The notes below the pieces were generated by a model. The model made no database searches. It was given only the letters and a program-made list of their open reading frames with translations, and had not been told where the DNA came from. A program made the position numbers and the translations under genes. Shown here in pieces: positions 10,095 through 22,100 of a DNA stretch of 64,000 nucleotides. Source of the stretch: Vitrella brassicaformis. Lineage: Eukaryota; Sar; Vitrellaceae. Location: NCBI GenBank assembly GCA_001179505.1, contig CDMY01000666.1, positions 210,768 through 274,767 of the forward strand, in the 5' to 3' direction. Positions within the stretch are counted from its first letter, which is position 1; every line of letters starts with the position of its first letter.

Positions 10095-10608
10095 CGCGGG
10101 CCAACAACCAGCAGCAACAGCCCAAGCAAGAAGTGAAGATGTCCATGATTCATGCCTGCGCTCTCTCCCGAAGGGTGCAAGAGTGCGGCAGACAGACAGG
10201 TGGACAGTGTGTGTTGGCTGCATGCGCCATGGCAGTATGGAGTTGGTGTAGTCATCTGGCGTCGGGGTGTGTGTCTGTGTGTGTGTGTGCGTGTACGTGT
10301 GCTTTGGTTGATACTCATGTTCATTTTGGATTGGGAAATGCAGCAGTGATGAGGGATTCTTTCGAGGGATGGACCCTTCTTCATGTCAATAAACCTCTTC
10401 ACGCCCAACATAGAGATAAGGATCACCCCTGCATCTCACGAGTTGATGAATCAACAGACACTTTTTACTGTGACACTGTATGCTTTGTGAACCATGCGGA
10501 CTAATGGATTATGCGCAACTCATGGTCAGTCAGAATGTGCAGTGTGTGTGTGTCCGCTGGCAAAGAAGGTCTCGGCAGACACACACAATCGTCTCGTCTT
10601 CGGCTTCC
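10095..10608. other. Convergent intergenic region
   Basis: 3' flanks of MsrB (+) and syntaxin (-). It contains a (GT)n run at about 10268-10288 and no supported gene. Confidence 0.5.
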
Positions 10609-12000
10609 CTATCCCTGACTCCTATGTGTGTATTTGAGTGCGAGAATGACAGCGACACACAGCCCCACTAGTATGAGCAGTATCCCCATGCATATGAAAC
10701 ACCCACACCGCCGACGCCGTGACCGGCGGTACTGATCACCCTGCATAGCAGATGGGGAAAGGACGAGACACAGCATGACATTGACACGAATGCTTTGCTG
10801 CAATTGTGCTGACTGCCTGACCATGATGAGGGCTGTGTGGCCCCTCTCCACCTCAGCAGACGCCGGTGCGAGGTGGTGCTCGGCCATGTCCAGCCCCGCC
10901 TGCTGGGACTGCACCTACACACACCACCATATGCAGTGGATTTTCGCGAATGTTCGGCGTGACACAGGCTACCCACCAGCATCTCGACGTCCCTGAATAG
11001 CTGTTTGAGATCCTGCATGTCCTCCTGCAGACGCGACAACTCCTCGTGCCGCCAACGCAGCACTGACACCTGCACCCATGTGTATGTGCACACACACATA
11101 TGACACATCCACAGGTGTGAGGCGTAGGTCTGCATTTCATGCGCACTTGTAGGCTGTCAGAGTCCTCTACCCGGATGCTCTGCAGGGACCCACCGGCTCC
11201 CGTGGCCGCGGCGGACGCCCCACCGCTGACAAAACTCGACAAGATGCTACCGCTACGAGACGCTGACGAAACAGAATGACATGTGGGGGTGAGAAATATC
11301 GGTGTTAATGTTTCTTTTTTGTATGTAAGTACATCTTGATAGTATCGATGATGAATGGCTGAGCCTCCTGATTTCCCGCTCCTCCTTGTGCACGGATCCC
11401 CTCCACAGGCGGTCGTAGCGGCGCAACAGCTGCATTCCAAGGGAGGGACAAACACATGACGGCCCCGCCCCGCCCCGCCCCTCTCACTCACGCGTGTGTA
11501 GCTTCTGCACGCGGCCTTGGCTTTGCTCTTCTCCCTGACGTTGGGCTGAAGGCTGCGGAACGCAGAATGCGCCAGCCGGCATCGCCGACGGCACTCATCA
11601 CGACTCTACCGAAGTACAAAGAGCACATTGATTGCAGTGTGTGTGTGTGTGGCGGCCTGCCTGCTGCAGATGTTTGCGGAAACCATCCTGATGCACAAAC
11701 CATCCATCCATCCGTCCATCCATCCATCCATGCAGATCCATTCCAGATCAATGTGTCTGTATTGGGTCTGTATGGGATGGATACCGTATCTCGTTTGGTG
11801 CCGACTTGTCTGGTCAGCTGCTCCACCTCCTCTATTGCCTTCCTCAGCGACTCTACACCACGCTCGAACGCCGCAATGCTATCCACAGGGACCGCGCTCT
11901 CACCCGACGCATCCTTGACATCGCCATGTTCCAATGGCGGCAGGGGCGCACCCGCAGATATGGATCGAGTGCGAGGGGAGTCGGAAGGGAACGAGGACAT
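10609..12000 (-). CDS. Syntaxin-like Qa-SNARE
   Basis: Eight exons (11785-12000, 11661-11687, 11492-11605, 11333-11429, 11147-11262, 10977-11069, 10780-10914, 10609-10740) sum to 309 residues, a typical syntaxin length. The N-terminal helix is SLRKAIEEVEQLTRQVGTKRD. The SNARE motif runs from RWRHEELSRLQEDMQDLKQL through FRDVEMLVQSQQAGLDMAEH, and the central Gln is in the LVQSQQ segment. A basic patch (RRSRRRRC) precedes the C-terminal anchor FICMGILLILVGLCVAVILA. Qa-SNAREs sit on a target membrane and drive vesicle fusion. The second intron seems to use a GC donor (11660). An in-frame ATG at 12066 would add 22 residues; 12000 gives a cleaner start. Which compartment it serves cannot be told from sequence alone. 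Confidence 0.9.
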
Positions 12001-12102
12001 CTGGAGGAATATCTTCCAGATCTTCCGTCTGGCAGTCTTAGTTGCATTGATGGGGGCTGCCCCCATTGCAGCTTCAAGTTCAAGTTCGCACCGACCGTCT
12101 CG
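12001..12102. promoter_or_regulatory. Divergent spacer between syntaxin and ion-channel genes
   Basis: About 100 bp separates the proposed start codons (36 bp if the upstream syntaxin ATG at 12066 is used). It probably holds a shared promoter or overlapping 5' UTRs; no element recognised. Confidence 0.35.
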
Positions 12103-15100
12103 ATGGAGAAAAGCGGAGTTGGCGCATCGGGCGATGAGCCCAAATCACCCTTCCGAAGCTCCACCACGTTTGAGGAGAGAAGCATGATGGAGGACCTCAT
12201 CCAGGAGAACATCGAAATCGAGATCAACGAGAATGCATTCTCGTCTTTGGAATCCCCTGATCTGGAGAAGGTGAATCCGCTGCCAGATGCCCGCCCCTGC
12301 TTGCATGTGCGATTTCCATCGTCTTTGCAATGCAGGCTCGTTTGGCCATTCCCTCTCACTTTCTGATCATCTCGCCAGATTCGACCTTTCGCGTGGTGTG
12401 GGACCTGGTTGGGGTGGTGTTCATCCTCTACCAGACACTGATGATCCCCTTCCTGCTGTCATTCAGTGTCACGCCCACAGGTCGGCGAATGCGGATCAGA
12501 TAGGCATTGCTGATCGGTGGATGGTGTGTATGTCTCCCAGGTGGCTGGTATGTTTGGGAGTGGTTTGTGGATTCGTTCTTCATCTCTGGTCGGTCGGTCG
12601 GGGACACACATGAAGATTTCTCTGGCTCTTGAATCGTGCCTTCCCTTCTTCCCCATTGCAGACATCTTCCTGAACTTTGTCACCGGTCAAAGGATGGGGA
12701 CTTTGTTTCATGCTGTGGGTCAACCATGGCCGCCTCCCTGGTTGTGTGTGCAGGTTATTACGACAAGGGACATCTCATCATGAAGCAGCGAAAAATAGGT
12801 GACAGAATTTCCTACAGACGCAATCTACACATGAGCTCGATCCTCTGTCGTATTGATCAGCCTACACGTACAGCCTCGGGTGGTGTCTCGTCGACACCCC
12901 CGCATCGTTCCCATACGAGTTCGTGTACGGCCTCGCGTCGGGGGGCGGGGCCAACTCTGCGTTGTCAGCCCCCAGGCTGCTCCGCTTCCTGCGTTTCGCC
13001 AAGATGTTCCGTGTCTTGAGACTGTTGCGGGTTCTCAAGTTGAACCGGCTGCTTTTCAAGATAGAGGAGCATCTCAACTGGGACGCTCTGTCCGTCGCCT
13101 TTGAAGCCCTCAAGCTGGGATGCATCATCGTCTTTCTTGCGCACTGGGTGAGTAACACGACAACATGAGACGCCTGATCAGCCGTGGCTTTACACTTGGT
13201 GAATGTGAGCTGGTGTGTCGTTTTCAGAGTGCGTGCTGCTTCTTCGCCATTGGTCGGATGAGCGAGCGGCGGTTTGATAGCGACAAGAGTGCCGACCCAG
13301 GAGAAAACACCTCGTGGCTTATCAAATTCCATTTCCGTGACAAAGTGTGTAGAAGAAGCGACATCGGTCGCATCTCGCAATGACTCGCATTGGACTCGGC
13401 GTTTCTCGTCTGCCGTGTGTCAGCCTATCGTAGATCAGTATGTCGCTTCAGTGTACTGGACGCTGACCACGGTAGCAACGGTCGGACTTGGAGACGTTGT
13501 GCCGACCAACACGGTGAGCAACGCGAATCAGTGACAGAGAGCGATGATGTCCGTGCATGGCTGCGTCTGCATTCAGTATGAGCGCATCTATGCCAACGTC
13601 TTGATGGTCATGGCCTGCGGGACGTTTGCCATGGTCGTAGGTAAAGGAAGGAGCCGAGGGATGCCGCAGCATCATGCGTTTGCAGCCATTTATCCTCTGT
13701 CTTGGCGGCTTTACATGCAGGCAACTTGACAACGGTAGCGAATCGCGCGAATGAGGAGACCAAGGCCAACTACAGCATGATCAAGAGGATAGTCAAGTAC
13801 ATGAACGCACATAACTGCCCAAGATTCCTCAAATACAAGGTGAGACAGAAGCCAGGCAAGGAGCACGCCGTGTCTCATCGACTTTAATTTGTCAGGTGAA
13901 GCGGTACTTAGAGTTCGTGTTGACGCACAGCCACCGTGCAGATGGTGTCGCTGACGTACTAGAGCTGCTGTCGCCGTCGCTCAAAACCGTGAGACACGGA
14001 GGGAGAAACATATGAAGCATTCAGGCCGTCATGGTGTCTCGTTCAAATTCTTCAGGAGATGGCCATGGCACTGGTAGGTCGGGTGCTGACACGATTTCCG
14101 CTCTTTGCCGAACTTGGCAAGAGGTTCCTGCGCCAGGTAGTCGCACATAGAAAAGGATGGTCGAGGGAGAGATTGATTGGTCGTATGTCTTCGTGGCCGC
14201 AGGTTGCCATGAAGTGCCACATGATATCGTTCGCGCCGGGCGACGTTGTTTGCCAGGCTGGCCAGCTCATGACCGAAATGTACTTTGTGATCAGCGGTCG
14301 TGTCCAGCTGTGTGCGCCGACCGACAGCGACGCATTTCTCAAGGGAGACGCGGGCATACGCATGACGTGAGATACAAGCAACAAGGGACGGCACAGATCG
14401 CCAACATAGGCTTCTGCTGGTGCTGTTGCTGTTCTGCAGCGGGTCCTACTTCAACGAGGCATCGCTTTTTGACGAGACTGCTCGGAGCAGTCTCTGTGTG
14501 TGCAGGTTGGAAGCACACATTTTACAAATGAAGAAGGGCAATCTCGTTCTCGACCGTTTGTTTCTCTCTTGTAGGACGTTTTGCAATATTCTCGTGGTTG
14601 ACAGGTAGACGCGGATCTAGCTTTGCCATGTTGCAGAGATCTGACTGACAGACGTCAGTGTCCCTTTGTGTATAGGGCAGACGTCCTCTCTTCACTCGAA
14701 CATTTCCCCGCCCTTGTCGAGAAATACGAAAACTACCAGGAGAGGGCGGACAGCAACAAGGCGTCGGGAATGCCATTGACCAAGAGAAGTAGGCCATGGA
14801 ATCTGGCTCGTAAATTGCTCACCTGTCGTAATCCTGCGCTTCTCTCTGCAGCGACGTGGCTCGGAATGGCGACGACGGTGGACTCTGGGCAAGAAGGTAC
14901 ATGGCAGTCGACGTGAAAGTTTCGTGATGTGGATCTTATGTGCTCTTGGTTTGGCTTAGAAAAGCCGCACACTCGCGGAGGGCCGAAGGGTGCCATCGCA
15001 AGTCTAGGTGAGCATCTTTGGAGCATTTCTCGCCCCCTTTGGAGCCCATTCACGCGATGGAAAGAAGAATATGAGCTCAAGCGGTCAACGACAGGTGCCA

Positions 15101-16078
15101 ACAATGGCGAATTCACCCGCCAGCCACGAACGCAACCGTTATGTCTCTCTTGTCCATGAATCATCAGATCAGATCGCGTCTATCGGCCAGCTCTGGTCAG
15201 CAAAGAAGGCGGCGACAATTTGGAAGAAGAACTCGGCAAGAAGACACCAGAAGCTCGAGAGCCAGTCGTCGTCAAATGCGGCCAAGACAGCGTCAGATGT
15301 AGACCTGGAGACTTCAGAGGCGCTAGAAGCACTCGACACCGGCATCAGTCAGCAGCTGAATGTGCTTCTGGGAAACCCCCAAACGGAAGACGCACCTCAG
15401 AGTTCCGTCTCTTTGGCCCCTCGAACGGCGAGGACGTTCCACCACGCACCTCAGCTCCCTTCGCTCGTGCCGCATCCACTGTGCGCTTTCACGGCGACTT
15501 GGAGCAAGGCGTAAGCACACAGAGACACCTCTGCCGTTCATGCGCCATGTCTTACCGCTCTGGTGGAATGCAGGAGCCTGGTCCAGCAGACAACAGTCAG
15601 TCTGCCTCGTCTGGACCACGTAGTGGTTACTTCGGGCGGTATCAGCCCGTTCCTCGGCGGGAGAGTGTCAGGAAGACAAGCTTCGGGCCGGCGATGGCGG
15701 CCGGCAGTGGTGGGAGGGGCAGCATGGTGCTGCCTGTGAGGGAAGTCAGAGGGGAGAGCGACAGATGGCGCAGCTTTGTGGCTGGCCTGGAAAGCGGCAG
15801 CGTAGCTGCGGCGCTGGCCTCCGTGGCTGGGGAAATGATGAAGGAAATCGACGCTATTGCGAAGCATTATGCTGTCTCGCTTGCTGACGGTGAGAGGGGT
15901 ACAATCACGCTTGTCCATCCGTGTCTCATCTGTCGCGTGTCTTGTCGTTTGTCCGTCAGATGTTCGTTCTCAGCTGGAGAGCATCGATTGTGTGTTGGAT
16001 GAGCACGGCGTAACTCTTAAGAGGCTCGAGTCGACTGCCAGGGCGCTGGCGACAAAAAAGACTGGCGGGCTGCTTTAA
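12103..16078 (+). CDS. Cyclic-nucleotide-gated/HCN/EAG-type cation channel
   Basis: Some 17 exons, each with agreeing phase up to about 14.9 kb. The order is that of CNG/HCN/EAG channels: pre-S1 FLIISPDSTFRVVWDLVGVV, S2-S3 loop DIFLNFVTGYYDKGHLI, an Arg/Lys-rich S4 (RLLRFLRFAKMFRVLRLLRV), S5 KLGCIIVFLAHWSACCFFAI, pore YVASVYWTLTTVATVGLGDV, S6 YERIYANVLMVMACGTFAMV, a C-linker (KRYLEFVLTHSHR), and a cyclic-nucleotide-binding fold with FAPGDVVCQAGQLMTEMYFV and SYFNEASLFDE. The filter is GLG rather than GYG. It would conduct K+ or mixed cations in the plasma or an internal membrane, gated by voltage and perhaps cNMP. The C-terminal 400 residues are low-complexity and their frame between 15000 and 15500 is uncertain: two frames are open. 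Confidence 0.93.
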
Positions 16079-16473
16079 CCAAGTGAGGCGTGCCCTTTGG
16101 TAGCTGGTCTGTGTCTCTCACGCTTTCTGGGTAGCCTGCGTGTCATTGATTTATTCAGTGAGCTTGACCTCGGTAAACAGTAGCGTGTCTCTTTTTTCGC
16201 ATATTGGTATGAGCACTGCATGCCTCACTCCTCATTGCTCATTGACGCTGTGTGTACGGCTGCATGACGCAGCGTAGCTCCTCTCCTTTGGGACACAGAA
16301 ATGCTCACTCACGGCAAGTAGCAGCTTGACCCTGTCTTCGCTCAGCCAGCCAGGCAGCCTATAATATTATCTATCTATATGCACAAGCTCAAGTGTTCGC
16401 TCACTGACCGTTCGTTCATAGCTTCCTATCTACATGGCGTGGCAGCCACCGACACTGCACTGCATACTTACGG
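16079..16473. other. Convergent intergenic region
   Basis: 3' flanks of the channel (+) and the DUF4239-like gene (-). AT-richer than its surroundings (ataatattatctatctatat near 16363); no gene seen. Confidence 0.5.
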
Positions 16474-18868
16474 CTACTGCTCCTCCGCCTCCCGCGGCGG
16501 CTTCCTCCTCAGAAGCGCCTGCAGCAGCGAAAGCGTCTTGTTTGCGCCAACCTGACATTGTCCACACACACACGCACATACACACCGACTGCGTACGCAC
16601 GCTTCTGTCTCTCCGGCCTCTCCTCTTCTTCCTCACCAGCACGTTCTGGTTGTAGAGGCCGCTGAAAGGATCGCTTAGCTCGACCACGAGCTCAGCGATC
16701 CACGTTATGCCCCCCATCAGCGCCACAAAAGTGGGGCGCGTGATGGCCGCGGCAGATGGGCCGGCAAGAGCGGCTTCGTAGAGAAATGTGAAAACCATAC
16801 ACGTCATCAGCCACTGCACACATCGAAGCGAGAAGAACGAATGACGGGGTGAGCGCGGCCGGCCTTCCCCTGCCCTGCTCACCGTGAGGAAGAAGTAGTG
16901 CAGGGGAGGGAACCCTTGCTCTGTCAGTGATTGACGAGTGCCGCGCAATGTCCTCAGCTCCTGCAGCAAACAGGGCAGACAAGACTAGATACCACCTCCC
17001 ATGACAAACCCAAACTCACAACATTGGCACCTTGATGAAACCCATCGCCTTGGTAGACTCCATCACATCGACCACATTGTACAGCGCGTAGTCATCAGTC
17101 TGAAGAATGGAGCACACGTGACACACAAAGTGAGAGGAGGGGTGAGAGGCTCTTTCTCTGCGTTCTCACCTGTTGAACGGCAGGCAAGTCATAGAGCACT
17201 TTGTAGCGATTGAAATCGATTCCGCTCCCTGCCACATATGTGGCATTGGCGTCGACGTCTGGTCGGCCCCCCGTCCCATCCCTCGCCGCGAGAAAAGGGA
17301 ACAGCAGGGTCATGAAGTTTCGGGGGGCCGGCGATGGCCGAGGGAGCACCAGATCCGTCAGGTGCTTGTTGGGTGCGGAGGGGGGCGATGTGGCGTGATG
17401 GGCTGCGTCGAATCTGCCGGATGGGGAGCCTGCAGCGGTTGACTGAAGGGGGAAGGGGAGAGATAGCAGCGGGGGAGGAGCCTGACCGCGGGCCGAGCCC
17501 GACGAGTGGGCCACACGTGGACGGGCGTAGCTCATTGGCATGTGGTGAGAGCCGGTGATTGCTTTCCAGCTGAGGCGCTTGATGCGAACCGGCCAGGCGT
17601 TCTCTCGAAACAGCCCTCTCGCATAACGGTCCTAATACACACACACACACACAGGCATGCATACGCGCACATCATGGCCCCTTCCCCAGCCCGTCACACT
17701 CACCACTTCAGCGAGGGCGAATATCCGTCGCTCTGGGTCATTCCGCAGCTCGACATCTATGAACTTGGCCAGCATGTCGATAGTGGAGATCTCGTTTTGA
17801 ATCATCGCCCGAATCTGACAGGATGAGGCAGAAACCGCCACACAAACAGTCCAATTGATCACGACGCTGTGCTCTTTGTGCATTCCTCCCTCCCCACTCA
17901 CCTGTTGCTGTCGAGTGTAGCACTGGTTGATGGTGAGCGAGGTCACTGTACCGCTTAGAATGGAGATGAAAGGCACCAGTGTTCGATTCAGGAACCCCTC
18001 AGGAAGAGCAAATCGCCGTCGCGTGGCCCTCCCGACAAGGAAGAAGACAGTCCTTGACAGAGGCGGATAGAATATGTAGCTCAGCAGCATACAGAGCAGC
18101 GCAAGCCTGACCAGAAGGGACGGACATACCCATATCCGCATTCGCGTTTACTTTGTAGCTTGGTTGCCTTAAGGCGTACCATGGGACATTGAGAAGGAGG
18201 ATTGACGTAGCCATCGACAAGGTGAACCCCGTCTTGCTTATGAGCCGCTCCAGCCACGTGACAAACGCCTTCTTCGGCCGAAGGACTGCCGGCGAGGTCT
18301 TGGACGGAGGGGGCATGGTGGCTGTGTCGTTGACCGCCAGCACCTCATCTGCAGCAGCAGCATCGACCTGTTCCTCCTCCTCCTCCTCCCCTCCCTGTTC
18401 TTCCTCCTCCGCCGCTGCTGCCGCTGCCTCATCTCCCTCTTTGTCCTTCTCCGCTAGTGCTGCATCACCGGCACTCTCACCCTTTTGGGCACTCGCTGCC
18501 AGCAATGAATCGCTGACCTCAATCTCCAGCACCGGAACATCTGTCACGTCGCGCGGGGACTCGCCGACTACAGGTGGCTCGCTCGTGCGCTGAGAGATGG
18601 AAGCAGTGCTCCTCTCTTGCCCAGTAGCAGCGGCAGCAGCAGGATGAGGTTCGTCAGCCTCAGTTTCGGTGGCGGCAGGTTTGGCTGGTGCTGCTTCTGG
18701 CGCGATGGCTGTTGCTGTTGCGGCTGTTGCGGTGGCTGATCTGACTGACGTTGCGCCGGTCCTCCAATGATGAGCCCGTAGCGCGGCGACTGACGAGGGA
18801 TAGATGAGTCCTTCCGAGTGGGAACAATAGAAGCAGGAAAAGACCAGCAGGAACAGACAGCCCCGCAT
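16474..18868 (-). CDS. DUF4239 (bestrophin-like) membrane protein with signal peptide
   Basis: Eight exons (18180-18868, 17902-18106, 17704-17814, 17170-17631, 17031-17099, 16883-16960, 16637-16813, 16474-16551) sum to 622 residues. The start MRGCLFLLVFSCFYCSHSEG is a signal peptide, followed by an Ala/Glu-rich, low-complexity region with EEEEQGGEEEEEEQVDAAAA. The membrane part starts ISKTGFTLSMATSILLLNVP and ALLCMLLSYIFYPP; then come FISILSGTVTSLTINQCYTR and IRAMIQNEISTIDMLAKFID, the RQ-then-ExxxL pattern of DUF4239. Near the end are ELRTLRGTRQSLTEQG, a membrane pair (LMTCMVFTFLYEAAL, TFVALMGGITWIAELVVELS) and DPFSGLYNQ. DUF4239 proteins are bestrophin-like membrane proteins of bacteria and plastid-bearing eukaryotes with no settled function. 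Plastid or endomembrane location is inferred from the leader. Confidence 0.8.
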
Positions 18869-19168
18869 CTTGAGTTGTGATGAGGCTGGCCAGGCGGGAA
18901 GGGAGAGGCTGTCGTGTCCCTCGCGGCTTAGCTCGCAACGCGATCCCCTCGTTCTCGACCAACGCAAGCTTTTCCCTTCAGCCCCCTCGGCCCAAGTGCA
19001 CAGCACCCTGTCCTGCGCTGCGTTGAGGGTCTGAATGCACGAGGGCCCACGTCAAGCTGTCGGCCTCGCCACAATGCCTGTCGTGTGGCCGCGTTGCCCC
19101 ACCGCAACATGAGGCTCAGCCCTCCCTCCTGTGCCGACTGCCGCTTCTCAAGATGGAAAGACAAGACA

Positions 19169-22100
19169 ATGTCATTTGCAATGGCGCGAAAGGCTGGCGA
19201 CTTCTTCCTCCACCTCCTGATCATAGCTTCGGCGTTTGTCCCTCATGGCGAGGGTTATCGAAACGCGAGCACGTTGCTGACTCGCCACAAGCACGACCAA
19301 CAGGTGGGAAAGCTCAAGAGACGTGCCCATGGATCGTGTGTCCTCTGTGATTCCTTTTCCTTACTCAGATGCCCCTATCCCCTCTTGCCCCTCTTGCCCC
19401 CCTCCCCACCCTGCCACCCGCCTTCCTCCCCCACATGACCAACACGAACACTTCTGCGGCCAGCACTGCGCCGCCCCAGAACCGCATGCAACCGATCACA
19501 CCCACCAGACTCACACGAGAAGAAAGGCGACAAGACGAAGCGGCCACAGAGGAGTCCGTTTTGGAGCATGTGGTGGATGTGCTGATGAATGGAAGTGCAG
19601 CGCTGGCGCAGCAGAGGGGCATGAGCGGGTCCAAGTTCCCGGCAAATGTCATTCCGGGATACAAAGAATACGACCCCTGCTCAGACAGTGAGACAGATAA
19701 CCAGACAGACAGACAGACAACATACCTGCATCTCAATGATGACTAATAGAATGCATGCTCTCTTGTGTGTGTTCTCTTGTTCAGTGTGCGACATTGTGCA
19801 TCATCCGTCGGGTGTGATAGAGGTGTGGGCGATCACGACCATCCAGAAGCGGCTCCTCCCGCCCCTCAACTTCTCAGACGCCATTGTGGGCGACACCAAG
19901 GCAGACAACCCATCTGGGTGCTGCATGGCCTGTGCGCAGACCGAGGGCTGTGAGGCCTTCATCTTTGCACAGGGGGGCAACTGCCGGATGGTCGCCGGCG
20001 ACGCACTCCGTACGCTTGCTCCGAGGGGTGCGTTGCATGCCGAGACCGACAAGCCTTACTGCCATCCGTCGTATACGTGGGAGTTTCCTTTCTACGTGCC
20101 AACCGCCGCCGAACAGGCTGTAGTGAAAGATGTGCATGTGGGGACGTTCATACCTAGTAAGCGGCGGGCGGTGAGGGATACAGCGGTGATCCTATCAACG
20201 CTCTCTGTGTATTCAGTCCGTGGCCTTTTGGGGACCGATGTTACCAAGAATGTTGAGGGGAACTTCTTGCTCGACCGTGCACCGAACAAACACGGTCCCA
20301 GACAATTATGCCTCCCTGCGGGCTCTAAAGAGAAGAGCTCAGCGGCCTTTTCTCTGTCTTTCAGGGTTGCTGTGGCCTTTGTTTCCTGATGATTTCGTCT
20401 TCATGTTTGAGGGGACCCTGGGTGCCGATCGGAGCTGCACCCAGATAGACGAGTACATGGATGTCGACCCGCAGGCCTGGAACGAACGAGTTGTCACCCA
20501 CCAAGAGTAAGCAAGCTTTAGCAGCAGAGAAACCGATGTTTCTTACCCCTTTGTCTTGACAGACACTTTGGTTCGCTTCAAGCCTTCATGACGGCCAGCC
20601 TGTGCTACCGTTCTGACCGCATTCCCATCGACATTAAATGGTTCAGCTCTTACGACGCATCGTAAGGGAGGGAGTCGGACACCAAGCCACCACCAACCCA
20701 CCCATTTGTGGATGTGTGCTGATGGCTTATCTCTTTTGATGCAGTGCCGAGGCGATCATATCTGCCCGCACCCACAACTGCATGCAGATCATCAACCCCT
20801 ACGAGCCGGCCGAGTCGAACCCCTTCAGAGACGACCCCAAGGTTCTCGAGCAATTCAAGAAGCTCGGGCACCTCAGTAAGTGACACGTGGGCCGATCAGC
20901 CATAGCTAGGATGGATGTCGCACGTCAATCTGTGTGCGTGTCAGTGGGTGCCAAGAAGATCGAAATTCCGCCTTATCACGGATGGGAGGACAACATGCTG
21001 TGTTTCGACATCAAGTGGCCGCAGGCCATGGACATTTACTGGACCTTCTGGGGCCTCCTGCTGCCCTCCACGTGCCTCTCATTCAACACGCCGCGAGAGC
21101 TGCCCGAACGAGAATGGAAACACATGGCCCTCTGCTCACGTACAGACAAAAAAGCATCCTTGGTGCCACCGCACTATTCATCTATCGGCCGCTGTTTTGT
21201 GTTGTGTGCAGGTGCCACGTTCCGCCCCGATTTCTATCTCCGTCAGAGAATTCCGCCGTGCGAGGCCGTCAACGTCTGCACAGTGGGCACGGGAGACATC
21301 TGCAAGATGGAGAAGGAGAAGTGCGCCGTGCAGCCCTTGTCGGTGACGACCATGGCCCGGATGCCCGAGGTGCAACCACAGGCCATGTGCAACAACTGGC
21401 ACCACCACTTCCTCACCGACCCTGAGTTCGCCGCCAACGACCCCTCCCTCCCGCCAGACCAGCGCATGCAGTACTGGGTTGTGGAGGTCTACAACGACCA
21501 CTTTGCCGAGCGCATTCGTGTCGAGAAGCCGGGCTGCTGCGCGACAGGAGTTGGTGCGCCGTGTATGCACCCACTGGTGTCTCCTGAGGGATTCTCTGCG
21601 CACCCGTCGATCCTTCCTGTCTTGTGGGAGAGTATCAAGGCCAGGCCGGCCAGCGCCGGACTGGCGGGGACACCAGGGGCTGGGAATGTGACTGCGTTTG
21701 TGGAAAAGAGGCTTGACCCGCTTGTGCTGGAGTCTGGAGGCTCGCCTTCCCTCGATCCCGCATACTATGAGATGGGCAAGGACGGGGCATATCTCAAATG
21801 CACTGGAGGTGGGTGAGACACGGAGGCGAAGAACAGGGACACGGGTATGTATGTACCATGTCCCTCTCTTTGCCAAAACAGATGATCCGTTCTATGAGGA
21901 TCCAGGTGGGCTGGGCAATCCATCATGAGAAGCATGTGTGTGGCCTGGCCTGGTGCCCGGTCACTCCGCGTGTCTCTCTTGCGTCAGAGCACATGATCCG
22001 TCGCTTCGAGAAGGGACCCGACAACGACACCATATCTTTCATCGACATCGTGGAGGACTCACTCAGGCAGCGGCTCCTGCCCTCTCTCAAGTGTGTGGAG

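Noticed and set aside
11456-12187. Plus-strand open frame of 243 codons across the syntaxin gene
   Set aside because: Opposite strand of verified syntaxin exons with agreeing splice phases; low-complexity product.
15008-15514. Separate small gene between channel exons
   Set aside because: Continuous with the channel's C-terminal exons; the frame is uncertain, but no independent start signal or domain supports a separate gene.
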